Origin: Lachnospiraceae bacterium
GTDB taxonomy: Bacteria; Bacillota; Clostridia; Lachnospirales; Lachnospiraceae
Length of the DNA: 41,381 bases
Assembly: GCA_017449745.1 (NCBI GenBank)
Contig: JAFTFD010000221.1
Coordinates: 1-41,381 of the forward strand
Direction of reading: 5' to 3'
Part shown: positions 1 through 9,133 of the stretch, piece after piece
How the letters are laid out: every line of letters begins with the position of its first letter
Numbering within the stretch: the first letter of the stretch is position 1
The notes under the pieces: model-generated
Told to the model about the DNA's origin: nothing
What the model saw: the letters and a program-made list of their open reading frames with translations, nothing else
The model's database searches: none
Program-made: the position numbers and the translations under genes

Positions 1-291
1 ATACAGATAATAGCGTCCGTCCGTCCCTTGAACCACATCGGGCGCGTAATAGGACTTCCGGTCCCTGTTCCACGGGGTCTGCTCTTTTCGGTAAATGACC
101 CCCTCGTAGCGCCAGTCGCTGAGATCGTCTTCCGGGGCTGACCAGGCCACATAGTCGTTGGTGCAGTAGTCCTTGCTCCCGAAGCGGTCATGGCTGCCGA
201 AGACATACAGCCTGCCGTCAAAAAGCCGGGGCTCCGCATCCGGGATATACTCCCAAGCGGGGAGATACGGGTTATAGCATTGGTGTTTCAA
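1..291 (-). CDS. GH43 family glycosidase, N-terminal part (cut by window edge)
   Basis: The first 97 residues of a GH43 beta-propeller enzyme (arabinofuranosidase/xylosidase type). Near the N-terminus YIPDAEP carries the Asp expected as general base. Further on come FGSHDRFGS, a WSAPEDDLSDW stretch and YYAPDVVQG, whose Asp fits the second conserved acid; the catalytic Glu lies outside the window. I chose the TTG at 291 because an AAGGGAGG ribosome site sits 8 bases ahead; an in-frame ATG at 312 would overlap that site. There is no signal peptide, so the enzyme is probably cytoplasmic. It is divergent from the AraC gene at 356, which is its likely regulator. The exact substrate cannot be told from this fragment. 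Confidence 0.85.
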   Translation of the reverse strand, partial: MKHQCYNPYLPAWEYIPDAEPRLFDGRLYVFGSHDRFGSKDYCTNDYVAWSAPEDDLSDWRYEGVIYRKEQTPWNRDRKSYYAPDVVQGTDGRYYLY

Positions 292-325
292 ACCGGAAAT
301 CCTCCCTTTCATTGAGCTTTCAGTA

Positions 326-334
326 TGGTAAAAT
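326..334 (+). promoter_or_regulatory. Possible extended -10 promoter of the AraC gene
   Basis: TGGTAAAAT fits an extended -10 (TGnTAtAAT-like), about 22 bases before the chosen GTG start. No good -35 box is visible, and the 64-base gap must also hold the promoter of the divergent GH43 gene. Confidence 0.3.
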
Positions 335-355
335 AGGAAATAAGGGGTGAAAATT

Positions 356-1390
356 GTGAAAAATGTGGTTCATTTATATTTCCGGGATATCGAGGAAGTC
401 CGGGCGCAGGAGAGCGGCCCCATCGTAAACTATCTGCGGGATCATACCGTCGACCGGGATTACTTTTCCAAGCTCTCCGTTGCGACCAGTGTCCACACCC
501 CGGAGGAATACCTCTTTTCCAACTACATGGACAGGCGTTCCTTCTGCCTGCACACCCCCGCCGAGAGCGGTTTTTTTCAGGAAACCTATATGCACAAGCA
601 CAATTTCTTCGAGCTGATGTACATCATGCGCGGAGAGGCCTCGGTCATGATCGAGGAGGAAGAAGTACGCTATTCGGCGGGGAATCTGTGTCTGCTGAAC
701 CGAAGCACCATGCACCGGGAAACCGACATGGCCTCCGCCGATATCCTCTATATCGGCATCGACCCCTCGCTCATCACGCAATGGCCGAAAGGGCTTGTCC
801 AGCCCTTCGGCTATAAAAGCATCCTCAACCGCTTCTTCAGCGAGAACCTGTCGGAGAGAGCGGCGTGCAAGCGGGACTATGTGGACTTTCAGCTTTTGGG
901 TGAGGACCCGATCCCGCAGATTGCCAACGAGCTGATCCGGGCCTACTCCGAAAAACGGGTGGGGTATCAGTTTGACATATACTCGTCGCTGCTTCGGCTG
1001 TTTGCGGCGCTGGAGAACCCGGAGCTCTATCGGGCCGAATATGTCTCCCTCGGCTACGGGCGGGAGCTGATTACTCTCGAAAAGGCGAAAAAGCTGATCG
1101 AGGAACGCCACGGCAATGTCCGCCGTGCTGAACTGGCCCGGGAGCTCCATTATTCCTCTGAATATCTCTCCCGCATGATCAAAGAGCATACGGGCTATAC
1201 GCTGAAGGCCTATTGCCAAAAGGTCCAATTGAACGAGGCGGCCCGGCTTCTCAAAGCCTCCGAGCTTCCGGTGAGCAGGATCGCCGCTTCCCTTGGCTAT
1301 GAGAACCGCACACAGTTTTACAAAATATTTGAGCGCGAGTATCAGATGACGCCCACAGAATACCGGGAAAAAGCACACGCCAAGCGCTGA
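356..1390 (+). CDS. AraC family transcriptional regulator
   Basis: A regulator of about 344 residues. An N-terminal cupin-like sensing domain is recognisable around YMHKHNFFELMYIMRGEA, with the HxH motif and the later STMHRE. The C-terminal part has the two helix-turn-helix motifs of AraC proteins (RRAELARELHYSSEYLSRMI, then VSRIAASLGYENRTQFYKIF followed by TPTEYRE). GTG at 356 is preferred because TAAGGGG lies 8 bases ahead; an in-frame GTG at 347 overlaps that site. It is flanked by a divergent GH43 gene and a convergent GPH sugar symporter, so it probably senses a plant-derived sugar and controls these genes. The inducer is unknown. Confidence 0.9.
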   Translation: MKNVVHLYFRDIEEVRAQESGPIVNYLRDHTVDRDYFSKLSVATSVHTPEEYLFSNYMDRRSFCLHTPAESGFFQETYMHKHNFFELMYIMRGEASVMIEEEEVRYSAGNLCLLNRSTMHRETDMASADILYIGIDPSLITQWPKGLVQPFGYKSILNRFFSENLSERAACKRDYVDFQLLGEDPIPQIANELIRAYSEKRVGYQFDIYSSLLRLFAALENPELYRAEYVSLGYGRELITLEKAKKLIEERHGNVRRAELARELHYSSEYLSRMIKEHTGYTLKAYCQKVQLNEAARLLKASELPVSRIAASLGYENRTQFYKIFEREYQMTPTEYREKAHAKR

Positions 1391-1396
1391 TACGAG

Positions 1397-1425
1397 GCGG
1401 GTCGAGTGGATCGACCCGCTTTTTT
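1397..1425 (+). terminator. Rho-independent terminator of the AraC gene
   Basis: Perfect 9-bp stem GCGGGTCGA / TCGACCCGC with a 5-base loop, followed by six T. It starts 7 bases after the AraC stop, and its T-run touches the stop codon of the convergent transporter. Confidence 0.92.
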
Positions 1426-2890
1426 ATTCCGTACCCTGCCTGTCAAAATAGGTTTTCATTTCTCCGCGGACCGCGTTGGTGACGGGATATTTCCTGTAGA
1501 TCAGGACAGAGATAACGCCCAGCACGGCGGGGACCAGACCCATGATCACGATGAACCAGTTGAGCATCGTGGGGATCTGGGAGACGTTCCCGGCGAATCG
1601 GTTTCCTTCCTCCACGGTATAGCCGATCCCGGTCAGCACCAGGCCGACGATCGCCGTGGAAAAAGCCGTCTGCATCTTTGTGATGAAGCCGTCGGTCACC
1701 GTGGTCAGGGCGGAGCGGTCTTTCCCGGTTTTGTAGATGCCATAGTCCACGACCTCCATCTGCACAAAGGTCTGCGGCACAAAGTCCGTCCCCACGCCGG
1801 TAGCCATGATGAACATGGTCGCAAAGAACAGCCAGGGCGCGTGCTGCAAAAGCCCTGTGATCTGGGCGATGAACAGGATGGCGCCGCCGACCGCCTGAAT
1901 GAGCAGCAGTGTGCAGGTCATCTTGACCGGGTCCTTAAAGAGCTTCAAAAGCGGTCTGCCCAGGATCGCACCCAGAACCATGGGGATGACGGTGATCATG
2001 GCGTTGATGCCGTTGTAGACGGTGAATTGCTCCATGTCCGCGATGCCAGTGCTCAGATCGGCGCAGAAGCCCCATTTGATGTAATAGATGGGTGTTGCGA
2101 AGATCAGCGTCCAGATAAAGCCGGCAAACAGGCCTTTGAGCGCAAATATGACCATAGCCTTGTTTTCTTTGAACAAATCAAAGAAATCCTTAATCTTCAG
2201 CTTCTCGGAGCGTTCTTCCTCCACATGATGCTTTTCCTTTACCACGAACCAGCCGATAAGAGAGATCGCCACGGAGGCGACAACAAGGATCATGATGACC
2301 CTGGCTGCGGCATCGTGGTAGCTCATGCCCCCTGCGTTGAGCGCAACGATAGCAGCAGTAAACACGACGTTGGCAACAACGCCGGTGAGGAAGGACATCA
2401 GCCTCGGCCCGACCACCAGCTTTGTCCGCTGGTTTTCATCGGTGGACATGGTGCGGTAGAGGAGAAGATCCTTATAGAACGAGCTGCCGATGTCATAGAC
2501 GAGGTAGAACACAACGACCCAGGCGATGATCAGCGCGGGCGTGCTCGCCATGGAGCTGGGAAGCGAAAACAGGGCAATGGCGCCGATCGCCTCCATGATG
2601 ATGCTGATGAGGAAGAAGGGCTTATACTTGCCAATCCTGGTGCGCTTGGAATTGTCAATGATAAAGCCCTGGATGGGGTCGTCCACCGCATCGATCACAC
2701 GAGCCGCCATCAGCAGGATCGTGGCCAGCAGCGCAGCGTAGCTGATGCCGGAATACTCTGTCATGTAGACCATCAGCATGGACGACATGAGCACGCCGGT
2801 CAGCGCGTTGGTGAAAGAAAGGGTTGTCGTGCCAAAGCATTCCTTAAAGCCGATATGCTCCGGATCTCTGGCTTTTCTCTGTTTTTTCAT
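1424..2890 (-). CDS. GPH family sugar:cation symporter (MFS superfamily)
   Basis: A 488-residue membrane protein with about 12 hydrophobic segments. The GPH (glycoside-pentoside-hexuronide) signature is clear near residues 60-90: AARVIDAVDDPIQGFIID and then RTRIGKYKPF. Members such as XynB, YicJ and MelB import glycosides or pentosides with Na+ or H+. ATG at 2890 follows GGAGGG. It lies downstream of the GH1 gene on the same strand, but a terminator at 2947-2986 separates them, so it is probably transcribed on its own or by readthrough. No convincing promoter is visible in the 60 bases ahead of it. It probably imports the oligosaccharides cut by the neighbouring GH enzymes; the exact substrate is inferred only. 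Confidence 0.9.
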   Translation of the reverse strand: MKKQRKARDPEHIGFKECFGTTTLSFTNALTGVLMSSMLMVYMTEYSGISYAALLATILLMAARVIDAVDDPIQGFIIDNSKRTRIGKYKPFFLISIIMEAIGAIALFSLPSSMASTPALIIAWVVVFYLVYDIGSSFYKDLLLYRTMSTDENQRTKLVVGPRLMSFLTGVVANVVFTAAIVALNAGGMSYHDAAARVIMILVVASVAISLIGWFVVKEKHHVEEERSEKLKIKDFFDLFKENKAMVIFALKGLFAGFIWTLIFATPIYYIKWGFCADLSTGIADMEQFTVYNGINAMITVIPMVLGAILGRPLLKLFKDPVKMTCTLLLIQAVGGAILFIAQITGLLQHAPWLFFATMFIMATGVGTDFVPQTFVQMEVVDYGIYKTGKDRSALTTVTDGFITKMQTAFSTAIVGLVLTGIGYTVEEGNRFAGNVSQIPTMLNWFIVIMGLVPAVLGVISVLIYRKYPVTNAVRGEMKTYFDRQGTE

Positions 2891-2946
2891 CGCTTTCCCT
2901 CCGTATCAGAATAGAGTTTCCCTGATTTCATCATAGAAAATCAGAG

Positions 2947-2986
2947 AAAAACGGACGACCCTTTACAATGTCAAAAGGCCGCCCGT
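2947..2986 (-). terminator. Rho-independent terminator after the GH78-GH43-GH1 operon
   Basis: Read on the minus strand, a 14-bp stem with three G-U pairs (ACGGGCGGCCTTTT / AAAGGGTCGTCCGT) is followed by TTTT. It lies about 210 bases past the GH1 stop. The rest of the gap 2891-3193 holds no gene that I can support; a 7-bp inverted repeat (3177-3193) abuts the GH1 stop but lacks a T-run. Confidence 0.75.
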
Positions 2987-3193
2987 TTGGGCAAAACTGT
3001 ATCAATTTTTTATTTCTTTGTTGTTGCTATGGTTTTTTGTTAGAAACTGTCACATTCAATTGCTGCTCGGGTAAAGAACCCAAGAAAGGGGCTGGCCAGA
3101 ATCAGACAAAAGAGGAAGCGGCTGCCCAGGGCAAGATTCGCCGCATCCTTCAGGAACAGGGCTTCGTTTCCCATCGGAGAAAGGCGCTTTCTC

Positions 3194-4477
3194 TCAGCGC
3201 GCGAAGCTGCCGAGGAAGGCAAGGCTTTCCTTCGGCGTTCTCGTCTGCGTGGCGCGGTCGACGGCGATCAAGCCGAAGGTCATGCTGTAACCCTTCTGCC
3301 ACTCGAAGTTGTCCATCAGGCTCCAATGGCAGTAGCCCTTGACCGGGATGCCGTCGTTCAGGCAGTTTTCCACACCCTGCAGCGCGCGGCGAATGAAATC
3401 CACCCGGCGGCTGTCATCGGAGACGGCCACGCCGTTTTCCGTGACGATCAGGTTCCCCCTGAAATCCTCATGGACGCGGCGGATCACATGCTCCAGCGCC
3501 TCGGGATAGAACTCATAGTCCATCTGCGTCAGCTCCGCGCCCTCCGGACAGGGCAACTGCCCCTGCGGGCCGTACTGCGTGCGGGTGTAGTTCTGCACGC
3601 CGAGGAAGTCGTCATCCCGGATATACGGCAGATAATGCCGGAACTCCTCGTCCCACGCAGCCTCGGCAAAGCTCTCGCCGCCGTGCAGCGCCTGCAGATC
3701 GTGCATGGAAAGCGTGATGCCCACCTGCATGTCTGGATACAGTGCCTTGATGGTTTCCTTCGCCGCCTTATGGGCGCGGAAGACCAGCGCATCCCCCTCC
3801 AGTGTGCGGGAGGAGACAAAGATATGCGGCTGGGGCGTGCCGAAAATCTGCGCGTTTTCCATGGCGGCGAACTTCATGTTCTCCATCATCTTTTCAAAGT
3901 TTATGCCCACCTGCACAGTGCCCTCGGCGCTTTTGGCCTTCGCGGCCGCCTGCTGCGCCATGAGTTGGAAGCGCCTGGAGATCGCCGCCAGCTGAAGGCC
4001 CATGTTGGCCTCATTGATGGTGCAGATGTAGTTGAGCTCGCCGCCCAGCTGCTCGGTCACATAGGCCGCATAGCGGCGGAAATATTCAACGGTGCTCTCC
4101 GCCTCCCAGCCGCCCTGGCGGATGAGCCAAACAGGGCTGGTGAAGTGCATCAGGGTCACGATGGGCTCCACGCCGTTTGCGCGGCAGCAGCGGATCACGT
4201 CGCGGTAGTGCTCGATCTCCCGCTGGTCGAACTGCCCTTCCTCCGGCTCGATGCGCGCCCACTCGATGGAGAAGCGATAAGCGTTCAGCCCGGCGTCAGC
4301 CAGGAGTTTGATATCCTCTTCGTAGCGGTGATAGTGGTCGCAGGTCAGGCCGCTGGGCTCGGTGAAGCTGGTGTGGGGCAGCAGCTCCTGCGCCCAGTAA
4401 TCGCTGTGAATGTTGTTGCCTTCCACCTGATGGGCGGCTGTGGCCGCGCCGATAAAGAAACCTTTGGGAAAACTCAT
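3194..4477 (-). CDS. GH1 family beta-glucosidase
   Basis: A 427-residue glycoside hydrolase family 1 enzyme, slightly shorter than the usual 440-480. The N-terminus FPKGFFIGAATAAHQVEG is the family signature. The acid/base Glu is E156 in CTINEANMG (usually NEP, here NEA), and the nucleophile is E347 in LIVTENGV. It removes terminal beta-linked glucose, galactose or related sugars from oligosaccharides or their phosphates. ATG at 4477 follows GGAGG; a longer reading to 4543 has no ribosome site. There is no signal peptide. It starts 13 bases after the GH43 stop in the same operon, so it probably works on products of GH78 and GH43 in the cytoplasm. Confidence 0.92.
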   Translation of the reverse strand: MSFPKGFFIGAATAAHQVEGNNIHSDYWAQELLPHTSFTEPSGLTCDHYHRYEEDIKLLADAGLNAYRFSIEWARIEPEEGQFDQREIEHYRDVIRCCRANGVEPIVTLMHFTSPVWLIRQGGWEAESTVEYFRRYAAYVTEQLGGELNYICTINEANMGLQLAAISRRFQLMAQQAAAKAKSAEGTVQVGINFEKMMENMKFAAMENAQIFGTPQPHIFVSSRTLEGDALVFRAHKAAKETIKALYPDMQVGITLSMHDLQALHGGESFAEAAWDEEFRHYLPYIRDDDFLGVQNYTRTQYGPQGQLPCPEGAELTQMDYEFYPEALEHVIRRVHEDFRGNLIVTENGVAVSDDSRRVDFIRRALQGVENCLNDGIPVKGYCHWSLMDNFEWQKGYSMTFGLIAVDRATQTRTPKESLAFLGSFAR

Positions 4478-4490
4478 GTCATGTCCTCCT

Positions 4491-6284
4491 TCAATCCAGC
4501 TTGATGCAGGTTCCTTCGGTGATGCCGTTCTCGTTGAACACATCTACGCGGACGAAATATTCTCTGCCTTTGATTAGTGCGCCGATACGGTGGGATCCGG
4601 CAGCGAAGACCATGTCGCTGTGATACAGCTTCTCCGGGCTACTGCCAAAGAGTATGTTGTATCCCCGCGCGTCTGCTTGCTCTCTGATCTGCACGAGCAT
4701 GTCCAGATCACCCATCCGCGCGGCAGTAAACACGGGTGCTTCGGGGGCCTCACCGTCACCGAGGCCAAAGACGCGCAGGCCGGAGACGCACGGATTCTGG
4801 CCGTAGGGAACGGCCATGTCGGAAAGCCGCAGATAGCGGGCGGAAAAGCCTTCCTCACGCACGACGAGATCGTGTGAGAGATCAGTTTCGGCGGCGGACT
4901 TGTCCTCGATCACGAACCAGCTCTCGCCGTCTGTGGAGCCCTCCAGCTTCCACCGGGTCATATAGTCCTGTTCCTCGATATAGCGCGCCTGGCTGCCGGG
5001 GCGAATCTCGCCCGGGCAGGGGACGTCGATCTTGTCATCGGCAAAGTTGATCTGCACAGCGTGTACGTCAAAGGCCTTGCCGAGGTCGACGCAGAGCCAT
5101 TCGCTGCGGCTGTTCGACGCCGCACGCCACCAGCTCTGTACGTTCTCCTCCGTGGCCTTCTCCGGCTCGTTGCCGGGGATATGCGAGGAAGCTGTCGCCG
5201 CCTTGCCGACGCTCAGCAGCATCCACGCGGGATCGCGCCAGGGATCGCCTTCGGTTGCCATGGGCCAGTCGCCGTAGCGCTGGTTGCAGAAAAGCTCGCC
5301 GGCCGCGTCGAAGCCCGCAGGCCACAGGCCCACGCGGCGCTCGAAATCGTGGTTGACGGAGATGCGCATGGTCGCCGTATGCCACCACGCGCCGTTCTTG
5401 TCCCGCATCGTCGAGCCGTGGCCCGCGCCCGGGAGAAAGCCGCCGGGCTTGTGGGAATAGGGGTTGTTTGCGGCAAGCCGGAACGGCCCCAGGGGGCTCT
5501 CGCCCACATAGACGCCGTCGGAATAGGTGTTGTATTGCGTGCCGGGCGCGGCGTACTGAAGATAATACTTTCCGTCAAACTTGTCCATCCAGGCCCCCTC
5601 GATATAGGGCCTGTCGCTGAACATGCCGCGGATCAAAGGCTTCACATCGGCGGGGAAATAATCCTCCGGTACGCCCTGAGCCTTGACAAAGGCCTGGTAT
5701 TTGGCCTCAATCACGGCTTCGGAGGCGGGCAAGGTGCTGTTGTCCTCGCCGATGCGCTCAAAGCCGATGGCGTAGGGATCGCCGAAAAGAAGCTCTTTCT
5801 TCTCGCCGAGGGTCTGCATGGTGTTCGGATCCAGCTCTACGCCGTAGATGGGCGTCTGGTTGGAGCAGCCCCAGTAGAAGTACACCCGGCCGTCGTCGTC
5901 AGCGAACAGATTGGGATCCCAGTACGGAAAGCTGCCCTCGATCTTCTCGTAGGGTCCGTTCAGAATGTCCTTCGTGCGCCAGCGGTCGCAGTTGTGCTCC
6001 CGATTGGAGGCGCAGAAATACACCCAGTCGCCCAGCACGCGCACGTCCGGCGCGTAATCATAGAGCGGCAGCTCTTCGGGCAGGCGGTGGTTTTCCCAGT
6101 TCACCAGATCGTCTGACACCCAGACACCCAGGGTCATGGAGGCGAAGATATAGTAGCGGCCTTTGAACAGGATCAGCGAGGGGTCTGCCGCCTCGCGGCA
6201 AATCTGCAGTGCGCCGCCCTTGCGCGGATCCTGATTGAACTGGTAGCGGTAGTTGACGTTGATCGGATTACAGAAGTATTTCAT
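4491..6284 (-). CDS. GH43 family glycosidase with discoidin-like (F5/8 type C) domain
   Basis: 597 residues. Residues about 25-330 form the GH43 propeller, with acids in REAADPSLILF (base), WDPNLFADDDG and YIEGAWM (probable acid Glu). Residues about 370-510 look like a discoidin/CBM32-type carbohydrate-binding domain (WWRAASNSRSEWLCVDLGKA, then SARYLRLSD). The last 80 residues resemble a fibronectin III-like module. The likely role is release of arabinose or xylose side groups. The start at 6284 overlaps the end of the GH78 gene by 17 bases, a sign of translational coupling, and GH1 follows 13 bases downstream. There is no signal peptide, which is unusual beside a binding domain. Substrate within GH43 is not resolved. 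Confidence 0.88.
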   Translation of the reverse strand: MKYFCNPINVNYRYQFNQDPRKGGALQICREAADPSLILFKGRYYIFASMTLGVWVSDDLVNWENHRLPEELPLYDYAPDVRVLGDWVYFCASNREHNCDRWRTKDILNGPYEKIEGSFPYWDPNLFADDDGRVYFYWGCSNQTPIYGVELDPNTMQTLGEKKELLFGDPYAIGFERIGEDNSTLPASEAVIEAKYQAFVKAQGVPEDYFPADVKPLIRGMFSDRPYIEGAWMDKFDGKYYLQYAAPGTQYNTYSDGVYVGESPLGPFRLAANNPYSHKPGGFLPGAGHGSTMRDKNGAWWHTATMRISVNHDFERRVGLWPAGFDAAGELFCNQRYGDWPMATEGDPWRDPAWMLLSVGKAATASSHIPGNEPEKATEENVQSWWRAASNSRSEWLCVDLGKAFDVHAVQINFADDKIDVPCPGEIRPGSQARYIEEQDYMTRWKLEGSTDGESWFVIEDKSAAETDLSHDLVVREEGFSARYLRLSDMAVPYGQNPCVSGLRVFGLGDGEAPEAPVFTAARMGDLDMLVQIREQADARGYNILFGSSPEKLYHSDMVFAAGSHRIGALIKGREYFVRVDVFNENGITEGTCIKLD

Positions 6285-8529
6285 CGTGATATTCTCCCTC
6301 CTTTACCTCACGTTTTTCTCCGTTCGGAAGCTCAATGTTCGCCGGAACGGGCACTTTAAAGTCAAGGATCAGCTTGCTATCTTCATAGCGCCATGAGCTG
6401 CGGATTGCTCCGACCGGCGAGCGCCACTCGGCTTTGGCCCAGCCCAGCGAGGGATCGGGCCGCGGGCAGAGCGCCAGCTTGCCTTCGGAGAGGCGGATGC
6501 CGCAGACGCCGGAGAAGAGCCAGCCGGAGATCGCGCCGTAGGAATAGTGGTTGAGCGAGTCGTGCACCGTGCCGTCGGGCCGCACGCCGTCCCAGGTCTC
6601 CCAGATGGTGGTAGCACCCTTTTTGACCGCGTAAAGCCAGCCAGGGCAGCTGTCCTGCAGCAGCAGCTTGTAGGCCGTATCCTCGTGGCCGTTGTCCGCC
6701 AGCACCCGGCAGAGATCCGGCGTGGAGAGGAAGCCGGTGTTCAGGTGGAAGCCGTTCTTCTCCACCAGCGCGTTCAGTTCGTCGGCAGCCTGTTTGATCT
6801 CATCCCACTCCAACAGGCCGAAGGCGAGAGGACGCACGTATTCGCACTGACGCTCGGAGACGATCTTCCCGTTTTTCGTGCAGGTGTGGCGATAGGCTTT
6901 CTTCGCGTTTTCCGCGATCTCGGCGTACTTTTTCGCGTCTTCCGGTTTGTCAAGAATTCCGGCGATCCGTGCCATCAGCGACGCGGAATGGTAATAGTAG
7001 GCCGTAGCCACCTCGGGCGCGCCAAACATCATGGTTTTCTTCATAGCATCGGTGTTGTCCACATCGGGTTGGCACCACTCGCCGAAATGAAAGCCCTCGT
7101 CCACCAGATATTTCTTATAGGGGTTTAATAGATTGTGCGGCCGGGTCTTCTGCGCCCGCTTTTCGCAGAAGGAGAGCCAACGGGCCATCATATCATAGTT
7201 CTCTTCCAGGATCGTCTTGTCCCCGTAAGCCTCATACAGCGCCCAGGGCACCAGCACGCAGGCATCGCCCCAGCCGGCGGAGCCCTGCAGCATATTGGAG
7301 ATCATGCCGCCCTTGTTGTTCACGGGGGCAATGTTCTGCACCAGCCCGTCCTCGCCCTGCGCCAGCCGGCATTCGCCCAGCCACTTGCGAAGTACCGGAT
7401 AGCAGTCGGCGAGATAGACGGCGGTGGGGGCAAAGGCGCCCGCGTCGCCGGTCCATCCCGCTCGCTCGCGGGTGGGGCAGTCGGTTGGAATGTCGCAGAA
7501 ATTGGAGCGCATGCTCCATAGACTGTTGAGGAAGAGCCGGTTTACGTCGGCGTTTCCGCATTCAAAGAAGCCGGTCTGCGGCATTTCGGAATAGACGGCG
7601 ATCGCGGTAAATGCCGCGTCTGTCAGGTCGATCTCCGTCTCCACCCTGGCATAACGGAAGCCGAAGATCGCAAAGCGGGGCTTCCAGACGTTCAGGCCTT
7701 CCTTGCAGATGTACGTGATCTTCTGCGGGATGCCGCCGTTTTTGTTCCGGTCGCCCGGGTCGAAGTTCTTCTGGGTGAAGTTGCCGTTTTCGTCCAGCGT
7801 CTCCCCGTGCCAGAGGGTGATGCTCTGTCCGGCCTTCGCGTTCACGCGCAGCTCCGTATAACCGGCCAGGTTTTGCCCGAAGTCGATGACCGTCTCGCCG
7901 TTGGGGGTACGGATCAGCTTCCCGGGAAAGCGCTCCTGTTCGAGAATGGGCACGCTCTTAGTTGGCGCGAGGTTGGCATAGCCGAAGTCCCGCAGCGTCA
8001 CGCCGTGCCAGTCACGTATCTCTTCCATCCGGGCGTCGTAGGTCTCGCCCTGCTGGAGGTCGTTTTCCCGTGTCGGCCCCTGTTGGCTGGCCTCCCACCG
8101 CTCATCGCTGCAGAGGACTGCTTTGCCGTCGATCTCCAACTGGCAGAGCAGGGCCAGATCGGCGCCGTAATAATTCCGCAGGCCGTCGATGCCCACGCTG
8201 CCGCGGTACCAGCCGTCGCCGAGCGTCACGACCAGCTCGTTTTCACCGAGGCAGAGCAGCCCGCTCACGTCATAGCATTGCACCGTAAGGCGCTTGGTAT
8301 AGTCCCCGGTGCCGGGGGCCAGCACGAAATCGCCCACACGCTGCCCGTTCAGCGTTGCCTCGTACAGTCCGTGGCAGGTGATGTACAAAACGGCGTTTTC
8401 CGTGCTTTCCACCGTAAAGGAGCGGCGCAGGACGGAAGCGGGCTGTCTCGCTTCCGCCTCATGTTGAAGCTCCGGGTCGATCCACTTGGCCTGCCAGACG
8501 GCAGGGAGTTTATTTCGAATCAGGCTCAT
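6268..8529 (-). CDS. GH78 family alpha-L-rhamnosidase
   Basis: About 753 residues. An N-terminal beta-sandwich (FTCHGLYEATLNGQRVGD-like region, GDGWYRGSVG) is followed by the (alpha/alpha)6 catalytic barrel. Catalytic signatures are DCPTRERAGWTGDAGAF at about residues 350-365 and the downstream TTIWETWDG. It removes terminal alpha-L-rhamnose, for example from pectic oligosaccharides or plant glycosides. ATG at 8529 is chosen because GAGAGG lies 7 bases ahead; an upstream ATG (8544) would overlap that site. It begins one base after the stop of the broken upstream gene, so the two were probably coupled. There is no signal peptide. Confidence 0.92.
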   Translation of the reverse strand: MSLIRNKLPAVWQAKWIDPELQHEAEARQPASVLRRSFTVESTENAVLYITCHGLYEATLNGQRVGDFVLAPGTGDYTKRLTVQCYDVSGLLCLGENELVVTLGDGWYRGSVGIDGLRNYYGADLALLCQLEIDGKAVLCSDERWEASQQGPTRENDLQQGETYDARMEEIRDWHGVTLRDFGYANLAPTKSVPILEQERFPGKLIRTPNGETVIDFGQNLAGYTELRVNAKAGQSITLWHGETLDENGNFTQKNFDPGDRNKNGGIPQKITYICKEGLNVWKPRFAIFGFRYARVETEIDLTDAAFTAIAVYSEMPQTGFFECGNADVNRLFLNSLWSMRSNFCDIPTDCPTRERAGWTGDAGAFAPTAVYLADCYPVLRKWLGECRLAQGEDGLVQNIAPVNNKGGMISNMLQGSAGWGDACVLVPWALYEAYGDKTILEENYDMMARWLSFCEKRAQKTRPHNLLNPYKKYLVDEGFHFGEWCQPDVDNTDAMKKTMMFGAPEVATAYYYHSASLMARIAGILDKPEDAKKYAEIAENAKKAYRHTCTKNGKIVSERQCEYVRPLAFGLLEWDEIKQAADELNALVEKNGFHLNTGFLSTPDLCRVLADNGHEDTAYKLLLQDSCPGWLYAVKKGATTIWETWDGVRPDGTVHDSLNHYSYGAISGWLFSGVCGIRLSEGKLALCPRPDPSLGWAKAEWRSPVGAIRSSWRYEDSKLILDFKVPVPANIELPNGEKREVKEGEYHDEILL

Positions 8530-8530
8530 G

Positions 8531-9133
8531 TTAAAACCTCTCATTCAGCCATTTTGCACTCAGCTCCAGGCTCTTGACTGGGTCCTTGTCGATCCAGTTC
8601 TTGTGGCTTTCCAGCACCACGGCCTCGATGCCGTTTGCCAGCGCGATATCACGCAGCCCGTCCAGATCCATGTTCCCGGTACCCAGCTCCATGCTGTCCG
8701 CTTTCAGGATCGGCGTCATGGCGGGGCCGCTTTGGCGGCTGCCCCGGTCGGTGACGTGCCAGAGCTTCATGCGATTGCCCAGCTTTCGCATCCATTCCTT
8801 GGCGTCCGCGCCGCCGTCGGTGATCTCGTTGGAGAGGCCCCAGACGGCGATCGAGGGGTGGTTGTAGCACTGGGTGATGAGCTCGCGCATCTGGTCAAGG
8901 GTGTTCTGCCGGGCGTTTGTCATGTGCATGGTGATGTAGGGGATCTCTGCCCAGACAACCAGGCCGTTTTCGTCGCAGAGATCGTAGAACTCCTGCGCGT
9001 GCTGATAGTGGGCCAGGCGCAGAGTGTTCGCGCCGATCTCGCGGATAATTTCCATATCCGCCTTATGATCCTCGATAGAAAGGGCGTTTCCCTTGCTCTT
9101 GAGATCCAGATGGCGGCTTTTAAAAACCGCCAT
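8531..9133 (-). pseudogene. In-frame chimera: GH2 core fragment joined to the C-terminus of a sugar phosphate isomerase/epimerase
   Basis: The open frame has 200 codons. Residues about 7-105 are the middle of a GH2 beta-galactosidase barrel: KGNALSIEDHKADMEII, RLAHYQHAQEFYDLCDENG, and NHPSIAVWGLSNE with the acid/base Glu at residue 103. From about residue 112 the sequence becomes the C-terminal third of a xylose-isomerase-like sugar phosphate isomerase/epimerase: WHVTDRGSR, KADSMELGTGNMDLDGL, VVLESHKNW. The GH2 sugar-binding domain, Ig-like domain, nucleophile half and the isomerase N-terminus are all missing. There is no good ribosome site ahead of the ATG, which lies inside an inverted repeat. 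It sits between a GPH transporter and GH78. It is most simply the scar of deletions (or an assembly join) that left the frame open; an active product is unlikely. Confidence 0.8.

Noticed and set aside
1406..2914. Plus-strand open frame of 502 codons over the GPH transporter
   Set aside because: His/Asp-rich antisense shadow of a membrane protein.
3040..3222. Minus-strand 60-codon frame after the GH1 gene
   Set aside because: No ribosome site or family; it overlaps the GH1 end in another frame.
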